A stretch of DNA of 64,000 nucleotides from Bacteroidota bacterium (GTDB lineage: Bacteria; Bacteroidota; Bacteroidia; Flavobacteriales_D; Sanyastnellaceae). The stretch spans positions 36,963 to 100,962 of the forward strand of contig JAQBTQ010000010.1 of assembly GCA_027624855.1 (NCBI GenBank), given 5' to 3'. Below, piece by piece: positions 10,130 through 18,814 of the stretch (position 1 is its first letter; every line of letters starts with the position of its first letter). Both the position numbers and the translations under genes were made by a program. The notes beneath the pieces are model-generated. The model had not been told where the DNA came from, searched no databases, and saw only the letters and a program-made list of their open reading frames with translations.

Positions 10130-10157
10130 CAAATTACAAGATGTTCAAAAACGGCAA
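10130..10157 (-). promoter_or_regulatory. Possible Bacteroidota-type promoter of the GH3-led operon
   Basis: On the minus strand a TTG (10157-10155) is followed 18 bases later by TAATTTG (10136-10130), close to the TTTG / TAnnTTTG pattern of Bacteroidota sigma factors. Transcription would begin near 10124, only a few bases before the ATG at 10120, which is an unusually short leader. The box match is imperfect, so this is tentative. Confidence 0.25.
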
Positions 10158-10179
10158 TGATTCATGCCTTAAATTTACT

Positions 10180-10199
10180 TGCACAAAAACTGCACAAAA
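10180..10199. promoter_or_regulatory. Direct repeat TGCACAAAA x2, candidate operator in divergent spacer
   Basis: Two exact copies of TGCACAAAA lie at 10180-10188 and 10191-10199, an 11-base period, that is one helical turn. They sit in the spacer between the GH3-led operon and the divergent sensor-regulator gene, about 55-75 bases upstream of the possible GH3 promoter start. That is the usual place for an activator site. The repeat is seen directly; binding by the LuxR-type domain of the neighbouring regulator is inference. Confidence 0.45.
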
Positions 10200-10277
10200 T
10201 GTTTTCTGCTCATGTAATTCTTTACTTGATTGAAAAGGCTAATAAATATTTAATATACTCATTTACAAATACTTGAA

Positions 10278-13160
10278 TTGAAATTTATCTGGAATTTAAA
10301 ATCCAAACCACACATTTGGAAACCTCACAAATTGCTGCTCATGGTAGCATTGATGGGTATATGCAAAACCGTGTATTTCCAAACCGTAATCGAGCCTTGT
10401 TTAAGACAAACCTTCGATGTTCAAGGAGGAATTCAAAACCAGTTTTTGAGCACAAATGATCAATCAACTGTAGCCGTTGCAAACAATCAGGGATTGCTAA
10501 TTTTTGATGGTGCCAGTTGGATTGTAGAGGAATTACCCAATGGGACCCAATCCAAATCTGTATACGCTTCAAAAAATGGCATTTATTGCGGAGGACAAGG
10601 ATTCTTAGGGAAATTCCAACGTGATTCAGTCACAAACAGGTGGTTGGACTTCACTCCAATTATCAAGAATGAATCGGGTGCATTCGATGAAGTTTGGCGC
10701 TTGTTTGGAGTTGGAGAACCTGATTCTCTTCGAGTGATTTTAGCGACGAGTGAATTTGTAGGAGAAATCAGTGCTAAAGGCAATTATCGAGAATGGATAA
10801 AAGGCCCATTGGTCAATTCGGTTCAGACTGAACACGGCATTGCGGTACAGACCAAGGATCAATTGATCTTATTTGATGATCATGGTAATATAAAACAGAC
10901 ATGGCCTTTCGAGAATCATCGCCTAGAGGCCTTGATTTGGCAAAATGACAACGATCCATTAATTCTCACCCATCAATCCGGAATCTTCCATTTCAAGAAC
11001 GGCACTTGGAGGACTTTTCAAGGAAAACTCCATGCAAAACTCGTGAAAGCCAGGGTAAACTGCGTCGAAAGATTCGATACCCATTGGTTCATTGGAACAT
11101 CAGAAAATGGCATCTTATTGACTGAGAACTTCGTGGAATTTCAAGTTGCTCATGATATTGAATCAGGATTGAAGAGCAATACCGTCCTCGACATCAAATC
11201 CGATGGCTTTGGGAATTACTGGGTTGGTTTGGAAGGTGGGATTGAGCTCCTCCGCTATGCATGGCCACATCGGATTCCGAACCAACTTTCCCACTTGGAT
11301 ATTGTAGGCTATTCCTCCCTTCATCTTACCAATGGATCAATTTATTGGGGAACATCACAAGGGGTTTTATTTCAAAAAGACAGCCTTTCGCGACCGATAG
11401 AAATACCGAATTTGAAAGGTCCGATTTGGGCGTTAAACCAGTTTGAAGGCCAAACATGGATTGCCCATCCTGATGGGGCCGGAATCCTTGACGGAACGAA
11501 CTATACGCCCGTCATTTCGGGACTCGGATGCTGGAACATTTGGAATGAAGACCAATCGCCATATTGGTATGTCGGGACTTACGAGGGCATCATCCAATTG
11601 CATCGGTCGAAAGCAAAATGGGTGGTTGATGGAAAGCTCAATGGCTTTGATGAGAGCACCCGATTTCTTGCGAAATCTGCAGAAGGCTTTTGGTGGGCAA
11701 GTCATCCGTATCGAGGGGCTTTTCGATTCAAAATAGAAGCTGAAACGCTCAAAGTGATTCAACTTGAATCCTTTAATGAACATGATGGGTTTCCCGCACC
11801 ACTTCAAGTCAATTTGTGCAATGTTGAGGATGAAATCTTATTTGCAACGCAAAAGGGTTTCTATCGATTTAATCGATCGCTGCATCGCATGCAACCGGAT
11901 ACCAGTCGATTGACTTCCTGGATCCATCCTGAGGGATCATTTCAAAGAATTTTTCAAGACCCAAAACAAGGTCTGTGGGTCTTTGAAGGGGATGAAGTTT
12001 CGCACATTCCAACTGGCGGTGCAGCAATGCTATCTAACCAAATGGTTGGTATTGCACCTATGCAAAAAAGCCGTCCAATTTCCCCTTTTGAATCCATCGA
12101 ATTCACCCCCTCTGGCCAAGCGTGCATTCCTGTTGAAACAGGTTTTGTTTATTTAAATAGTGAATCGATGTTGTCAAGGGATTCTGCTCCAGCACTTTCT
12201 ATAAAATCCATTGCACAATTCACTTCATTCAACGATAAGAAGGAGCTTATTGAAGGGGAACCGCTTGAGGCAGGGATTTATGCTTTTGAATATCAATTAG
12301 AAGGCTTCAATTCCAATTGGTCTGGAATTCAACAATACCAATGGAGAATCAAAGAAGTGTCAGACCAATGGTCAAAACCAAATGCTTCCCCAATCATCAC
12401 GCTCTCTGGAATCGAGCCGGGAAATCATCAAATTCAATTCCGCACGTTTATTCATGAAAATTTGACAGGGGCCATCTTGACGACCGATTTAACCATTGCC
12501 CCCTTCTGGCATCAGCGTGCCTCTACTCGGCTGGCCATACTTTTACTCTTTATCCTCGCTGCAGGGCTATGGGTGCGGCAAAACCGTCGCAAATTGAATG
12601 CCAAGTATGAACAAAATCGCGAGGCAGAGCAGCGATCGAGGCGCGAAGCAGAACAACGAATGCAAGCTTCCATTTTGGAAAGTGAACATGCCCTGCAAAA
12701 AGAGAGAGAATTGGCTCAGCAGCAGCAATTGGCTTCACGAAATCAAGAATTGGCTTCGGTCACAATGAACCTAGTTCAGAAATCTCAACTCGTTCAATCG
12801 ATTGAGAATCAACTAATCAAATTAAAACCTGAATCTAACTCAGCGCAAAAGAAACAAATTGATGAACTCATCGATGTCATCAGAAACGGAGGGAAATTGG
12901 ATGAAGCATGGGAACAATTCACGGATCAGTTCGATCAAGTCCACGTTGAGTTCCAACAGCGCATTACACTTCGCTACCCCAATCTAACCAAAAACGACCT
13001 TAAATTATGCACTTACTTGCGCATGAACTTATCGTCCAAAGAAATGGCTTCATTGATGTATGTTTCCGTTCGCGCCATTGAAGTGAGCCGCTCCAGATTG
13101 AGAAAACGACTTGACTTGGATGTCGGACAAAACTTGAGCCAATTCATTCAAAGCATATGA
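10278..13160 (+). CDS. Membrane-tethered beta-propeller sensor with cytoplasmic LuxR-type HTH (one-component regulator)
   Basis: 960 residues; the first codon is TTG, giving a basic N-region followed by LLLMVALMGI as signal segment, so the exact start is uncertain. Residues of about 40-620 are two-component-regulator propeller repeats (TVAVANNQGLLIFDG, GLKSNTVLDIKSDGFGNYW). A Y_Y_Y-type domain follows (YAFEYQLEGFNSNWSG) up to about 740, then one transmembrane helix (about 750-768, RLAILLLFILAAGLWV), a long glutamate- and glutamine-rich coiled coil (about 770-890), and a LuxR/GerE-like HTH at about 897-960 (NLTKNDLKLCTYLRMNLS, EMASLMYVSVRAIEVSR). There is no histidine kinase or receiver, unlike the hybrid HTCS regulators of this phylum. 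It probably senses an oligosaccharide in the periplasm and regulates the divergent operon and the GH2 gene, whose start overlaps its stop by four bases. Confidence 0.85.
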   Translation: MKFIWNLKSKPHIWKPHKLLLMVALMGICKTVYFQTVIEPCLRQTFDVQGGIQNQFLSTNDQSTVAVANNQGLLIFDGASWIVEELPNGTQSKSVYASKNGIYCGGQGFLGKFQRDSVTNRWLDFTPIIKNESGAFDEVWRLFGVGEPDSLRVILATSEFVGEISAKGNYREWIKGPLVNSVQTEHGIAVQTKDQLILFDDHGNIKQTWPFENHRLEALIWQNDNDPLILTHQSGIFHFKNGTWRTFQGKLHAKLVKARVNCVERFDTHWFIGTSENGILLTENFVEFQVAHDIESGLKSNTVLDIKSDGFGNYWVGLEGGIELLRYAWPHRIPNQLSHLDIVGYSSLHLTNGSIYWGTSQGVLFQKDSLSRPIEIPNLKGPIWALNQFEGQTWIAHPDGAGILDGTNYTPVISGLGCWNIWNEDQSPYWYVGTYEGIIQLHRSKAKWVVDGKLNGFDESTRFLAKSAEGFWWASHPYRGAFRFKIEAETLKVIQLESFNEHDGFPAPLQVNLCNVEDEILFATQKGFYRFNRSLHRMQPDTSRLTSWIHPEGSFQRIFQDPKQGLWVFEGDEVSHIPTGGAAMLSNQMVGIAPMQKSRPISPFESIEFTPSGQACIPVETGFVYLNSESMLSRDSAPALSIKSIAQFTSFNDKKELIEGEPLEAGIYAFEYQLEGFNSNWSGIQQYQWRIKEVSDQWSKPNASPIITLSGIEPGNHQIQFRTFIHENLTGAILTTDLTIAPFWHQRASTRLAILLLFILAAGLWVRQNRRKLNAKYEQNREAEQRSRREAEQRMQASILESEHALQKERELAQQQQLASRNQELASVTMNLVQKSQLVQSIENQLIKLKPESNSAQKKQIDELIDVIRNGGKLDEAWEQFTDQFDQVHVEFQQRITLRYPNLTKNDLKLCTYLRMNLSSKEMASLMYVSVRAIEVSRSRLRKRLDLDVGQNLSQFIQSI

Positions 13161-15739
13161 CGAAAGGTAAATTTCATCAACTGATAGCCGCATTTTGCTG
13201 CGTCATTGCCCTAACAAGTTGTGACCAACATGATCCTGCTGATTTGGTCATCGACAATTGGGAATTTCGCCATGCTGACTCCACGGTTTGGCATAAAGCA
13301 ACTGTACCGGGCAACGTCTTTACTGATTTGCTTGACAACGGTTTGGTGCCCGACCCATTCTATGGGAAAAATGAATTGGAATTCGAGTGGATTGAAAAGG
13401 CTACATGGCATTACCGAAGCATCTTCCCTCTCCAGAATTGGCTCGAGTCAAGTTCCATTGTCCATCCAGAATTGCATTTTGACGGAATCGACACCTATGC
13501 TTCAATTTTCTTAAACGACTCACTGATTCTGCAAACTGACAATGCATACCGTCATTACACCTTGGACATTGGTCATCTGAACACCCCACTCTGCACCTTA
13601 GAAATCATCCTGCATTCTCCCATCGAGAAAGGACAAATCATCCTAGATCAATTACCGCAGGTGATTCCAGTAAGTAATGAGCTTCGACCCATTGGAAAAC
13701 AAACGAGCAGTGTGACACGAAAACCTGGTTATCACTACGGTTGGGATTGGGGACCTCGGCTGATTACTTCGGGATTGGCAGGTAGGGTTTTCATTCAAGA
13801 CGCACGGCAGCCCACCATGGATGATGTATTCATATCCACGCGCATTCAAAAGGACCAAACTGCCGTCATCAACATCGCATTGGATCGACCTTGGCCAAAA
13901 GGAAAGTGGGTCATCCAGGAGCCAAAATCATCAGGTCATCATCAATGGGTTTTCGAACAAATCGATGACCAGCATTGGGAATACACTCTAGACTCTCCGC
14001 AACTTTGGTGGCCCCGAGGCATGGGAAAACAACCACTCTACACGGTTCAATGGATACCAGAATCGAATGACGTTTATGCTCTTCAATGCAAGATCGGGAT
14101 TCGAGAGATTGAGTGGATTCGTGATAAAGACGAATGGGGCCGTTCATTTGAGTGCCACATCAATGGGCATCGGGTGCAAATTCGCGGGGCCAATGTCATT
14201 CCTGCAGACTTCTTCGCCAATCGAGCCGAATCCAAAACACCTTCCGTTTTGCAAGGTGCGATGGATGCCAATATGAATGCCTTGAGGGTTTGGGGGGGTG
14301 CCGTTTATCCGAACCAGAATTTTTTCGAATTCTGCGATGAGCATGGCATTCTTGTTTGGCAAGACTTCATGTTCGCTTGCACCATGGTTCGAGGTGACTC
14401 GATTTTCCAAGCAAATGTGAGTCAAGAAGCCGAAGAGCAAGTCAAAAGACTGCGAAATCACCCTTCACTGGCGCTTTGGTGTGGAAACAACGAATCCCAA
14501 AAAGCATGGAATACCTGGGGATGGCAAGAGCTTTATAACCTTCACGGTATCGATTCCGCCAAGGTCTATGAAGCATACGATACCCTCTTCCACAGCATTT
14601 TACCCCGCGTGGTGTCTGAACACACCAATACCACTTACTGGCCAAGTTCGCCAACTCCTGATTATCAATGGAAATGGAATACCAATGAAAGAAATTCTGA
14701 AACCGAAAAATTTTCTGGTGACGAGCACGCCTGGCACGTTTGGTTTGACACCCTAGATTTCGATTACTTTTCTCAACACCAAGGTCGATTTGCAAGCGAA
14801 TATGGACTCCAAAGCCTGCCCCATTCGCAAACGTTGCATGATGTCGGAATTCAAACTTTCGGTGATCCTGAATTGCAATTTCGACAACGATCAAAAATGG
14901 AATGGCTTAAACCGGGCCTAGACGGTTGGGGAATGATGCGGATTTATGCCCGCAGATACACCGCTGATCCCGCGAGCAAGAACACACCAGAAGCGGAGGC
15001 ATTGGATCGATGGATCTACCTTACGCAGCTCACCCAATCCATTGGATTGCGAGAAGCCTTGGAACGTCACCGAAATAGTCAGGGCAAATACAGCGGATCA
15101 ATGTATTGGCAGCTGAATGACGTTTGGCCCACTCCTTCTTGGTCCACCATTGACCATGCTGGTCGATGGAAGCTGGCTCATCATGCCGTAAGAGAGGCGA
15201 ATAAAGATTGCCGCATCATCATAAATCATTGGGATTCTATCGGTTTCAGCGTGACTGCCTTTCCCGACATTCCGAGTCCATGTGAAAGCAGCACCATTTC
15301 ATTGGCACTTTTGGATCAACATGGTGACACCTTGAAAACCATGACCCGTGAAACGACCATTGCTGCTTTTGAACGGCTTCAATTGTCCTTGGCTACGAAC
15401 CGTGCAGAATTCCCAACAGCTTGCTTTGTGCGGTGGATGTGGAAAGCATCAAATGGTGAAATCATAGATTACGGTGAATACCTGATGGAAAAACCCTCCA
15501 ACATCCATTGGCCTCAAGCGCAGATTCAAATGAAAACAGATCGGAACAAAGTCACTTTGACCTCAAATGAAATGGCTTTTGGCGTGCGCCTCAGCACTCC
15601 ATTAGCTGGCCATTTTGACTGCAATGGACTCACATTATTCCCAAATGAATCTGTGACCGTCTCTTTTTTCCCGGATGACGCCATATCAGAACTGGATCCA
15701 GAGCAACTTACCATAGAACATTTCGCCCAATTTCAGTAA
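13157..15739 (+). CDS. Glycoside hydrolase family 2 beta-mannosidase lipoprotein
   Basis: 860 residues with a lipoprotein signal peptide (IALTSC, Cys22). The order is a sugar-binding domain (NWEFRHADSTVWHKATVPG, FHFDGIDTYASIFLN-like segment at about 107-121), an immunoglobulin-like domain, and a TIM barrel with RGANVIPADFF and NALRVWGGAVYP. The acid/base is Glu446 in WCGNNES, and the nucleophile is Glu548 in RFASEYGLQS; both are present. These features fit exo-beta-mannosidases of GH2. The start overlaps the regulator stop (ATGA), so the two genes are translationally coupled. The 3' end overlaps the convergent Gre-family gene by seven bases. The family is firm. Why a mannosidase is tied to a locus that otherwise looks glucan-directed is unclear; the regulator may respond to a mixed algal or fungal glycan. 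Confidence 0.9.
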   Translation: MTKGKFHQLIAAFCCVIALTSCDQHDPADLVIDNWEFRHADSTVWHKATVPGNVFTDLLDNGLVPDPFYGKNELEFEWIEKATWHYRSIFPLQNWLESSSIVHPELHFDGIDTYASIFLNDSLILQTDNAYRHYTLDIGHLNTPLCTLEIILHSPIEKGQIILDQLPQVIPVSNELRPIGKQTSSVTRKPGYHYGWDWGPRLITSGLAGRVFIQDARQPTMDDVFISTRIQKDQTAVINIALDRPWPKGKWVIQEPKSSGHHQWVFEQIDDQHWEYTLDSPQLWWPRGMGKQPLYTVQWIPESNDVYALQCKIGIREIEWIRDKDEWGRSFECHINGHRVQIRGANVIPADFFANRAESKTPSVLQGAMDANMNALRVWGGAVYPNQNFFEFCDEHGILVWQDFMFACTMVRGDSIFQANVSQEAEEQVKRLRNHPSLALWCGNNESQKAWNTWGWQELYNLHGIDSAKVYEAYDTLFHSILPRVVSEHTNTTYWPSSPTPDYQWKWNTNERNSETEKFSGDEHAWHVWFDTLDFDYFSQHQGRFASEYGLQSLPHSQTLHDVGIQTFGDPELQFRQRSKMEWLKPGLDGWGMMRIYARRYTADPASKNTPEAEALDRWIYLTQLTQSIGLREALERHRNSQGKYSGSMYWQLNDVWPTPSWSTIDHAGRWKLAHHAVREANKDCRIIINHWDSIGFSVTAFPDIPSPCESSTISLALLDQHGDTLKTMTRETTIAAFERLQLSLATNRAEFPTACFVRWMWKASNGEIIDYGEYLMEKPSNIHWPQAQIQMKTDRNKVTLTSNEMAFGVRLSTPLAGHFDCNGLTLFPNESVTVSFFPDDAISELDPEQLTIEHFAQFQ

Positions 15740-16179
15740 CAGTGTTCCACACGGTCGGTGACGCCATTGATTACAAACGAATCACCTCTTGAATGACCGA
15801 GTAAAGCTTGGCCTAGCGGCGAAATGGTCGAAATGACATAGACAGTTTGTCCTTGTGTTTCCACCCGACCCAATGGAACAGCCAGGAAATAAACCCCCTT
15901 TTGCGTTTGAACCACAGAACCAAGTTGAATGGATGTAGCCTTCGAATCTTTGATCTCCATCAAATCAGCCCGCAACTTGGCAAATTTCTGACGCTGAGCG
16001 TTCAATCGGCCCAACTCCAAATCCGCCATTGCTCTTCCTGTTTCATGCTTATCGCCCGCCGAACTTTTACCATCAGCAGCTCGACTTTCCCGGAGCGATT
16101 GAATCTCGTCATCGAGCGCCGAAATGGTTTTTCGCAGCCGTTTTTCAGACTCTCGAATCAAGATAGATTTATCAATCAT
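15733..16179 (-). CDS. GreA/GreB-family transcription factor-like protein
   Basis: 148 residues. The N-terminal half is a helical coiled coil (about 5-80, rich in Glu, Arg, Lys and Leu). The C-terminal half (about 85-145) is the FKBP-like Gre domain with SIQLGSVVQT, FLAVPLG and the hallmark STISPLGQALLGHSRGDSF. Proteins of this size are common in Bacteroidota, and databases often carry an odd fatty-acid-synthase name for them. Gre factors act in the RNA polymerase secondary channel and rescue backtracked complexes. The coiled-coil tip is not typical of GreA, so cleavage activity is not assured. The gene converges on the GH2 gene and overlaps it by seven bases. About 280 bases upstream, to the decarboxylase start, show no convincing feature. 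Confidence 0.72.
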   Translation of the reverse strand: MIDKSILIRESEKRLRKTISALDDEIQSLRESRAADGKSSAGDKHETGRAMADLELGRLNAQRQKFAKLRADLMEIKDSKATSIQLGSVVQTQKGVYFLAVPLGRVETQGQTVYVISTISPLGQALLGHSRGDSFVINGVTDRVEHCY

Positions 16180-16458
16180 GGCGTGTCTCGAAGATAAGGA
16201 TTTGCAAAAAATCCGATGGGATGAATCAACATGTAAAAATCTAGCGTATCATTGCATCCGATTTTTTGGAAAAATGGCTGACTTGCACTTCCAATCGTCT
16301 CTTGCTCAATGGATAGCAGAACGCTGGCGTATCGTTTCGAAGCGCCGTGGATGTGCTTTTGCTTATCGAATCTGATCGGAAAACACCATCGATGTGCTGC
16401 GTCCTAAGGCCTCAGCGCTCATTGATTGTTCCATGTTTTTCCCTTCAGATTTATTTCA

Positions 16459-17913
16459 ATGAAACTTCAGTATTTTGATTTGGTGGACCAAACATTCGAT
16501 TGGCCACAACCCGAATTCGAAATTGAGAATAACGCGCTGCTTTTTCACGGCATCCCTATGATGGAGCTCGTAGAAAGATTTGGCTCTCCCCTTCGCATCA
16601 CCTATTTACCGAAAATTGGCGAGAACATTCGCCTGGCACATGGTTGGTTCCGTGGGGCAATGAAGAAACTCAATTATCCAGGCGCTTATCATTACTGTTA
16701 CGTAACCAAAAGTTCGCATTTCAGGCATATCACGGAGGAAGTCATTAAACACGGTGCGCATTTGGAGACGTCGAGCGCATTCGACCTGGACATTGTCAAA
16801 GCGTTGCACGCTGATGGGAAATTGGATTACGATGCGCGGATTATTTGCAACGGTTTCAAAACGGATGGGTATTTGTCTCGCATCGTAGAGCTTCGAAAAG
16901 CAGGCTTCCATAATCTCTTACCGGTTATTGACAACCAAGATGAATTCAAACGATTCTCGGCTCAAATTGATCGACCCATCGAAGTTGGAATCCGAATTGC
17001 AACCGAAGAAGAACCAAAATTTGCATTTTACACTTCTCGACTAGGGATTGGATACCAGCGCATTGCAGGATTTTATGAGCAGCAGCTCAAGACTAATCCA
17101 CACATGCAGCTCAAAATGCTTCATTTCTTTTGCAACACAGGGATTCGAGATACGGCTTATTACTGGAATGAATTGCGCAAAGCCATGCGGGTGTATACAG
17201 ATCTGAAAAAAATCTGTCCAAGCCTCACCGCATTGAATATTGGAGGCGGGCTCCCCACCAAAAACTCACTGGCGTTTGAATATGATTATGAATACATGAT
17301 TGAAGCCATTCTAGAGCAAATCCAAATCGCATGCAACGAGGAGGGTGTGCCACCGCCGGACATTTACACGGAATTTGGTTCATTCACAGTTGCTGAAGCC
17401 GGGGCTACGATCTTCAAGGTCATTCATCAAAAAAGACAAAATGATCGGGAAAAGTGGAATTTGATCGATTCTTCTTTCATGACCACCCTTCCTGATTCAT
17501 GGGCCATCAATAAACGATTCCTGATGCTTCCTTTGAATCGATGGTCCGATGCTTATGAGCGTGTTTTTCTTGGCGGCCTCACTTGTGACAGTGATGATTA
17601 TTACAATTCCGAGCAGCATTTGAATGCGATATACCTTCCACAATTCAAAACCGACAAACCCCTTTATATCGGGTTTTTCAATACCGGTGCTTATCAGGAT
17701 AACATCAGCGGCCATGGCGGTGTGCACCACTGCTTAATTCCAGGGTTGAAGCACGTATTGATTGACAGAGATGCAAATGATGCTCTGCATTTCGAAGTAT
17801 TCAGTGATTCTCAATCGCCAGAGGAAGTGTTGACGCTGCTTGGATACAAAACTGATGTCGACAAGAATACAGCCCAAACTTCTCCTGAGCAAATTTCAAA
17901 ACACGCTGAATAA
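16459..17913 (+). CDS. speA: Arginine decarboxylase (PLP fold III)
   Basis: 484 residues from the ATG at 16459; the open frame goes back another eleven codons but lacks support. This is the compact Bacteroidota form of the alanine-racemase-fold decarboxylases. YCYVTKSSHF contains the probable PLP lysine (Lys84). NIGGGLPTK and the late GAYQDNISGHGGVHHC region are family hallmarks for the PLP phosphate and the active-site loop. It should decarboxylate arginine to agmatine. The agmatinase gene begins three bases after its stop, and a deoxyhypusine-synthase-like gene follows, so the operon makes putrescine and probably a larger polyamine. Diaminopimelate or ornithine decarboxylase is possible on fold alone, but the agmatinase neighbour makes arginine the natural substrate. 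Confidence 0.88.
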   Translation: MKLQYFDLVDQTFDWPQPEFEIENNALLFHGIPMMELVERFGSPLRITYLPKIGENIRLAHGWFRGAMKKLNYPGAYHYCYVTKSSHFRHITEEVIKHGAHLETSSAFDLDIVKALHADGKLDYDARIICNGFKTDGYLSRIVELRKAGFHNLLPVIDNQDEFKRFSAQIDRPIEVGIRIATEEEPKFAFYTSRLGIGYQRIAGFYEQQLKTNPHMQLKMLHFFCNTGIRDTAYYWNELRKAMRVYTDLKKICPSLTALNIGGGLPTKNSLAFEYDYEYMIEAILEQIQIACNEEGVPPPDIYTEFGSFTVAEAGATIFKVIHQKRQNDREKWNLIDSSFMTTLPDSWAINKRFLMLPLNRWSDAYERVFLGGLTCDSDDYYNSEQHLNAIYLPQFKTDKPLYIGFFNTGAYQDNISGHGGVHHCLIPGLKHVLIDRDANDALHFEVFSDSQSPEEVLTLLGYKTDVDKNTAQTSPEQISKHAE

Positions 17914-17916
17914 ACC

Positions 17917-18813
17917 ATGGAATTGATTCGAAATTACGCTGGGATTGCAATTGATGAAGCCAATTATGCCTCATCGAGAGCGGTAATTTTGCCTGTACCC
18001 TACGACGGAACGAGCACCTGGGGAAAGGGAGCCGATAAAGGTCCAGATGCGCTGCTAGAAGCCACTGAAAATATGGAACTGTACGACATCGAAACACAAA
18101 CCGAAGTTGTGCGTGAAGGCATTCACATCCATGAGGCCATTGCAGAAAATGATTCGCCGGAATCGATGGTAGAATCTGTACGATCTGCAACCAAGCAAAT
18201 ACTCAATGATTCGAAACTACCCGTAATCCTTGGAGGGGAGCACAGTGTGAGCATTGGAGCTATTCAAGCTTGTGCGCAAAAATTTCCAGATCTCGCGGTC
18301 CTTCACATTGACGCACATGCCGATTTACGTAAGTCTTATCAAGGATCTACTTGCAACCATGCTTGTGCTGTGCATTGGGCTTCACAGAATTGTCGATTGG
18401 TCCAGGTTGGAATCAGGAGCATGGACATTTCAGAACTCCCTTACATTCAAAAAGGTCGATTGTTTACTGGGGATGATTGCTATTACCAGAATGACGAGGA
18501 ATGGCAACAAGCGGCATTGGATGCACTAGGTGCTAATGGTCGCCCGGTATACATCACCATTGATTTGGACGCTTTTGACCCTGCATATCTTCCAGATACG
18601 GGAACCCCTGAACCAGGCGGTTTAAACTGGTTTCAAGTCACCCGATTGGCAAAAATGGCAGCCGAACGATTCAATGTTGTGGGATTTGATGTTGTCGAAC
18701 TTGCAGCGCACGAACGGAGCAAAGCCAGCGATTTTTTCAGCGCAAAGCTGGTGTACAAATTGCTGACCTATGTTTTAAAACCAGCAACCATAGAAACCAT
18801 AGCAACCAAATAA
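17917..18813 (+). CDS. speB: Agmatinase (ureohydrolase family)
   Basis: 298 residues, normal for the family. The manganese ligands are all in place: GGEHS (His109), HIDAHADLR (Asp132, His134, Asp136) and TIDLDAFDPAYLPDTGTPEPGG, given as TIDLDAFDPAYLP and GTPEPGG. It hydrolyses agmatine to putrescine and urea. The gene begins three bases after the arginine decarboxylase and ends one base before the deoxyhypusine-synthase-like gene. Arginase or formimidoglutamase would be alternatives on motifs alone. The direct link to an arginine decarboxylase makes agmatinase much more likely. No urease or urea carboxylase is visible in the window. Confidence 0.93.
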   Translation: MELIRNYAGIAIDEANYASSRAVILPVPYDGTSTWGKGADKGPDALLEATENMELYDIETQTEVVREGIHIHEAIAENDSPESMVESVRSATKQILNDSKLPVILGGEHSVSIGAIQACAQKFPDLAVLHIDAHADLRKSYQGSTCNHACAVHWASQNCRLVQVGIRSMDISELPYIQKGRLFTGDDCYYQNDEEWQQAALDALGANGRPVYITIDLDAFDPAYLPDTGTPEPGGLNWFQVTRLAKMAAERFNVVGFDVVELAAHERSKASDFFSAKLVYKLLTYVLKPATIETIATK

Positions 18814-18814
18814 A

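Noticed and set aside
1..10157. CRISPR array or phage remnant near the glycan locus
   Set aside because: No regular repeats with spacers and no phage-type gene were seen; repeats found are within coding modules.
16180..16458. Possible tRNA or small gene between the Gre-family and arginine decarboxylase genes
   Set aside because: No cloverleaf with a TTC-loop sequence was found and the open frames have no support, so it is left as an ordinary spacer.
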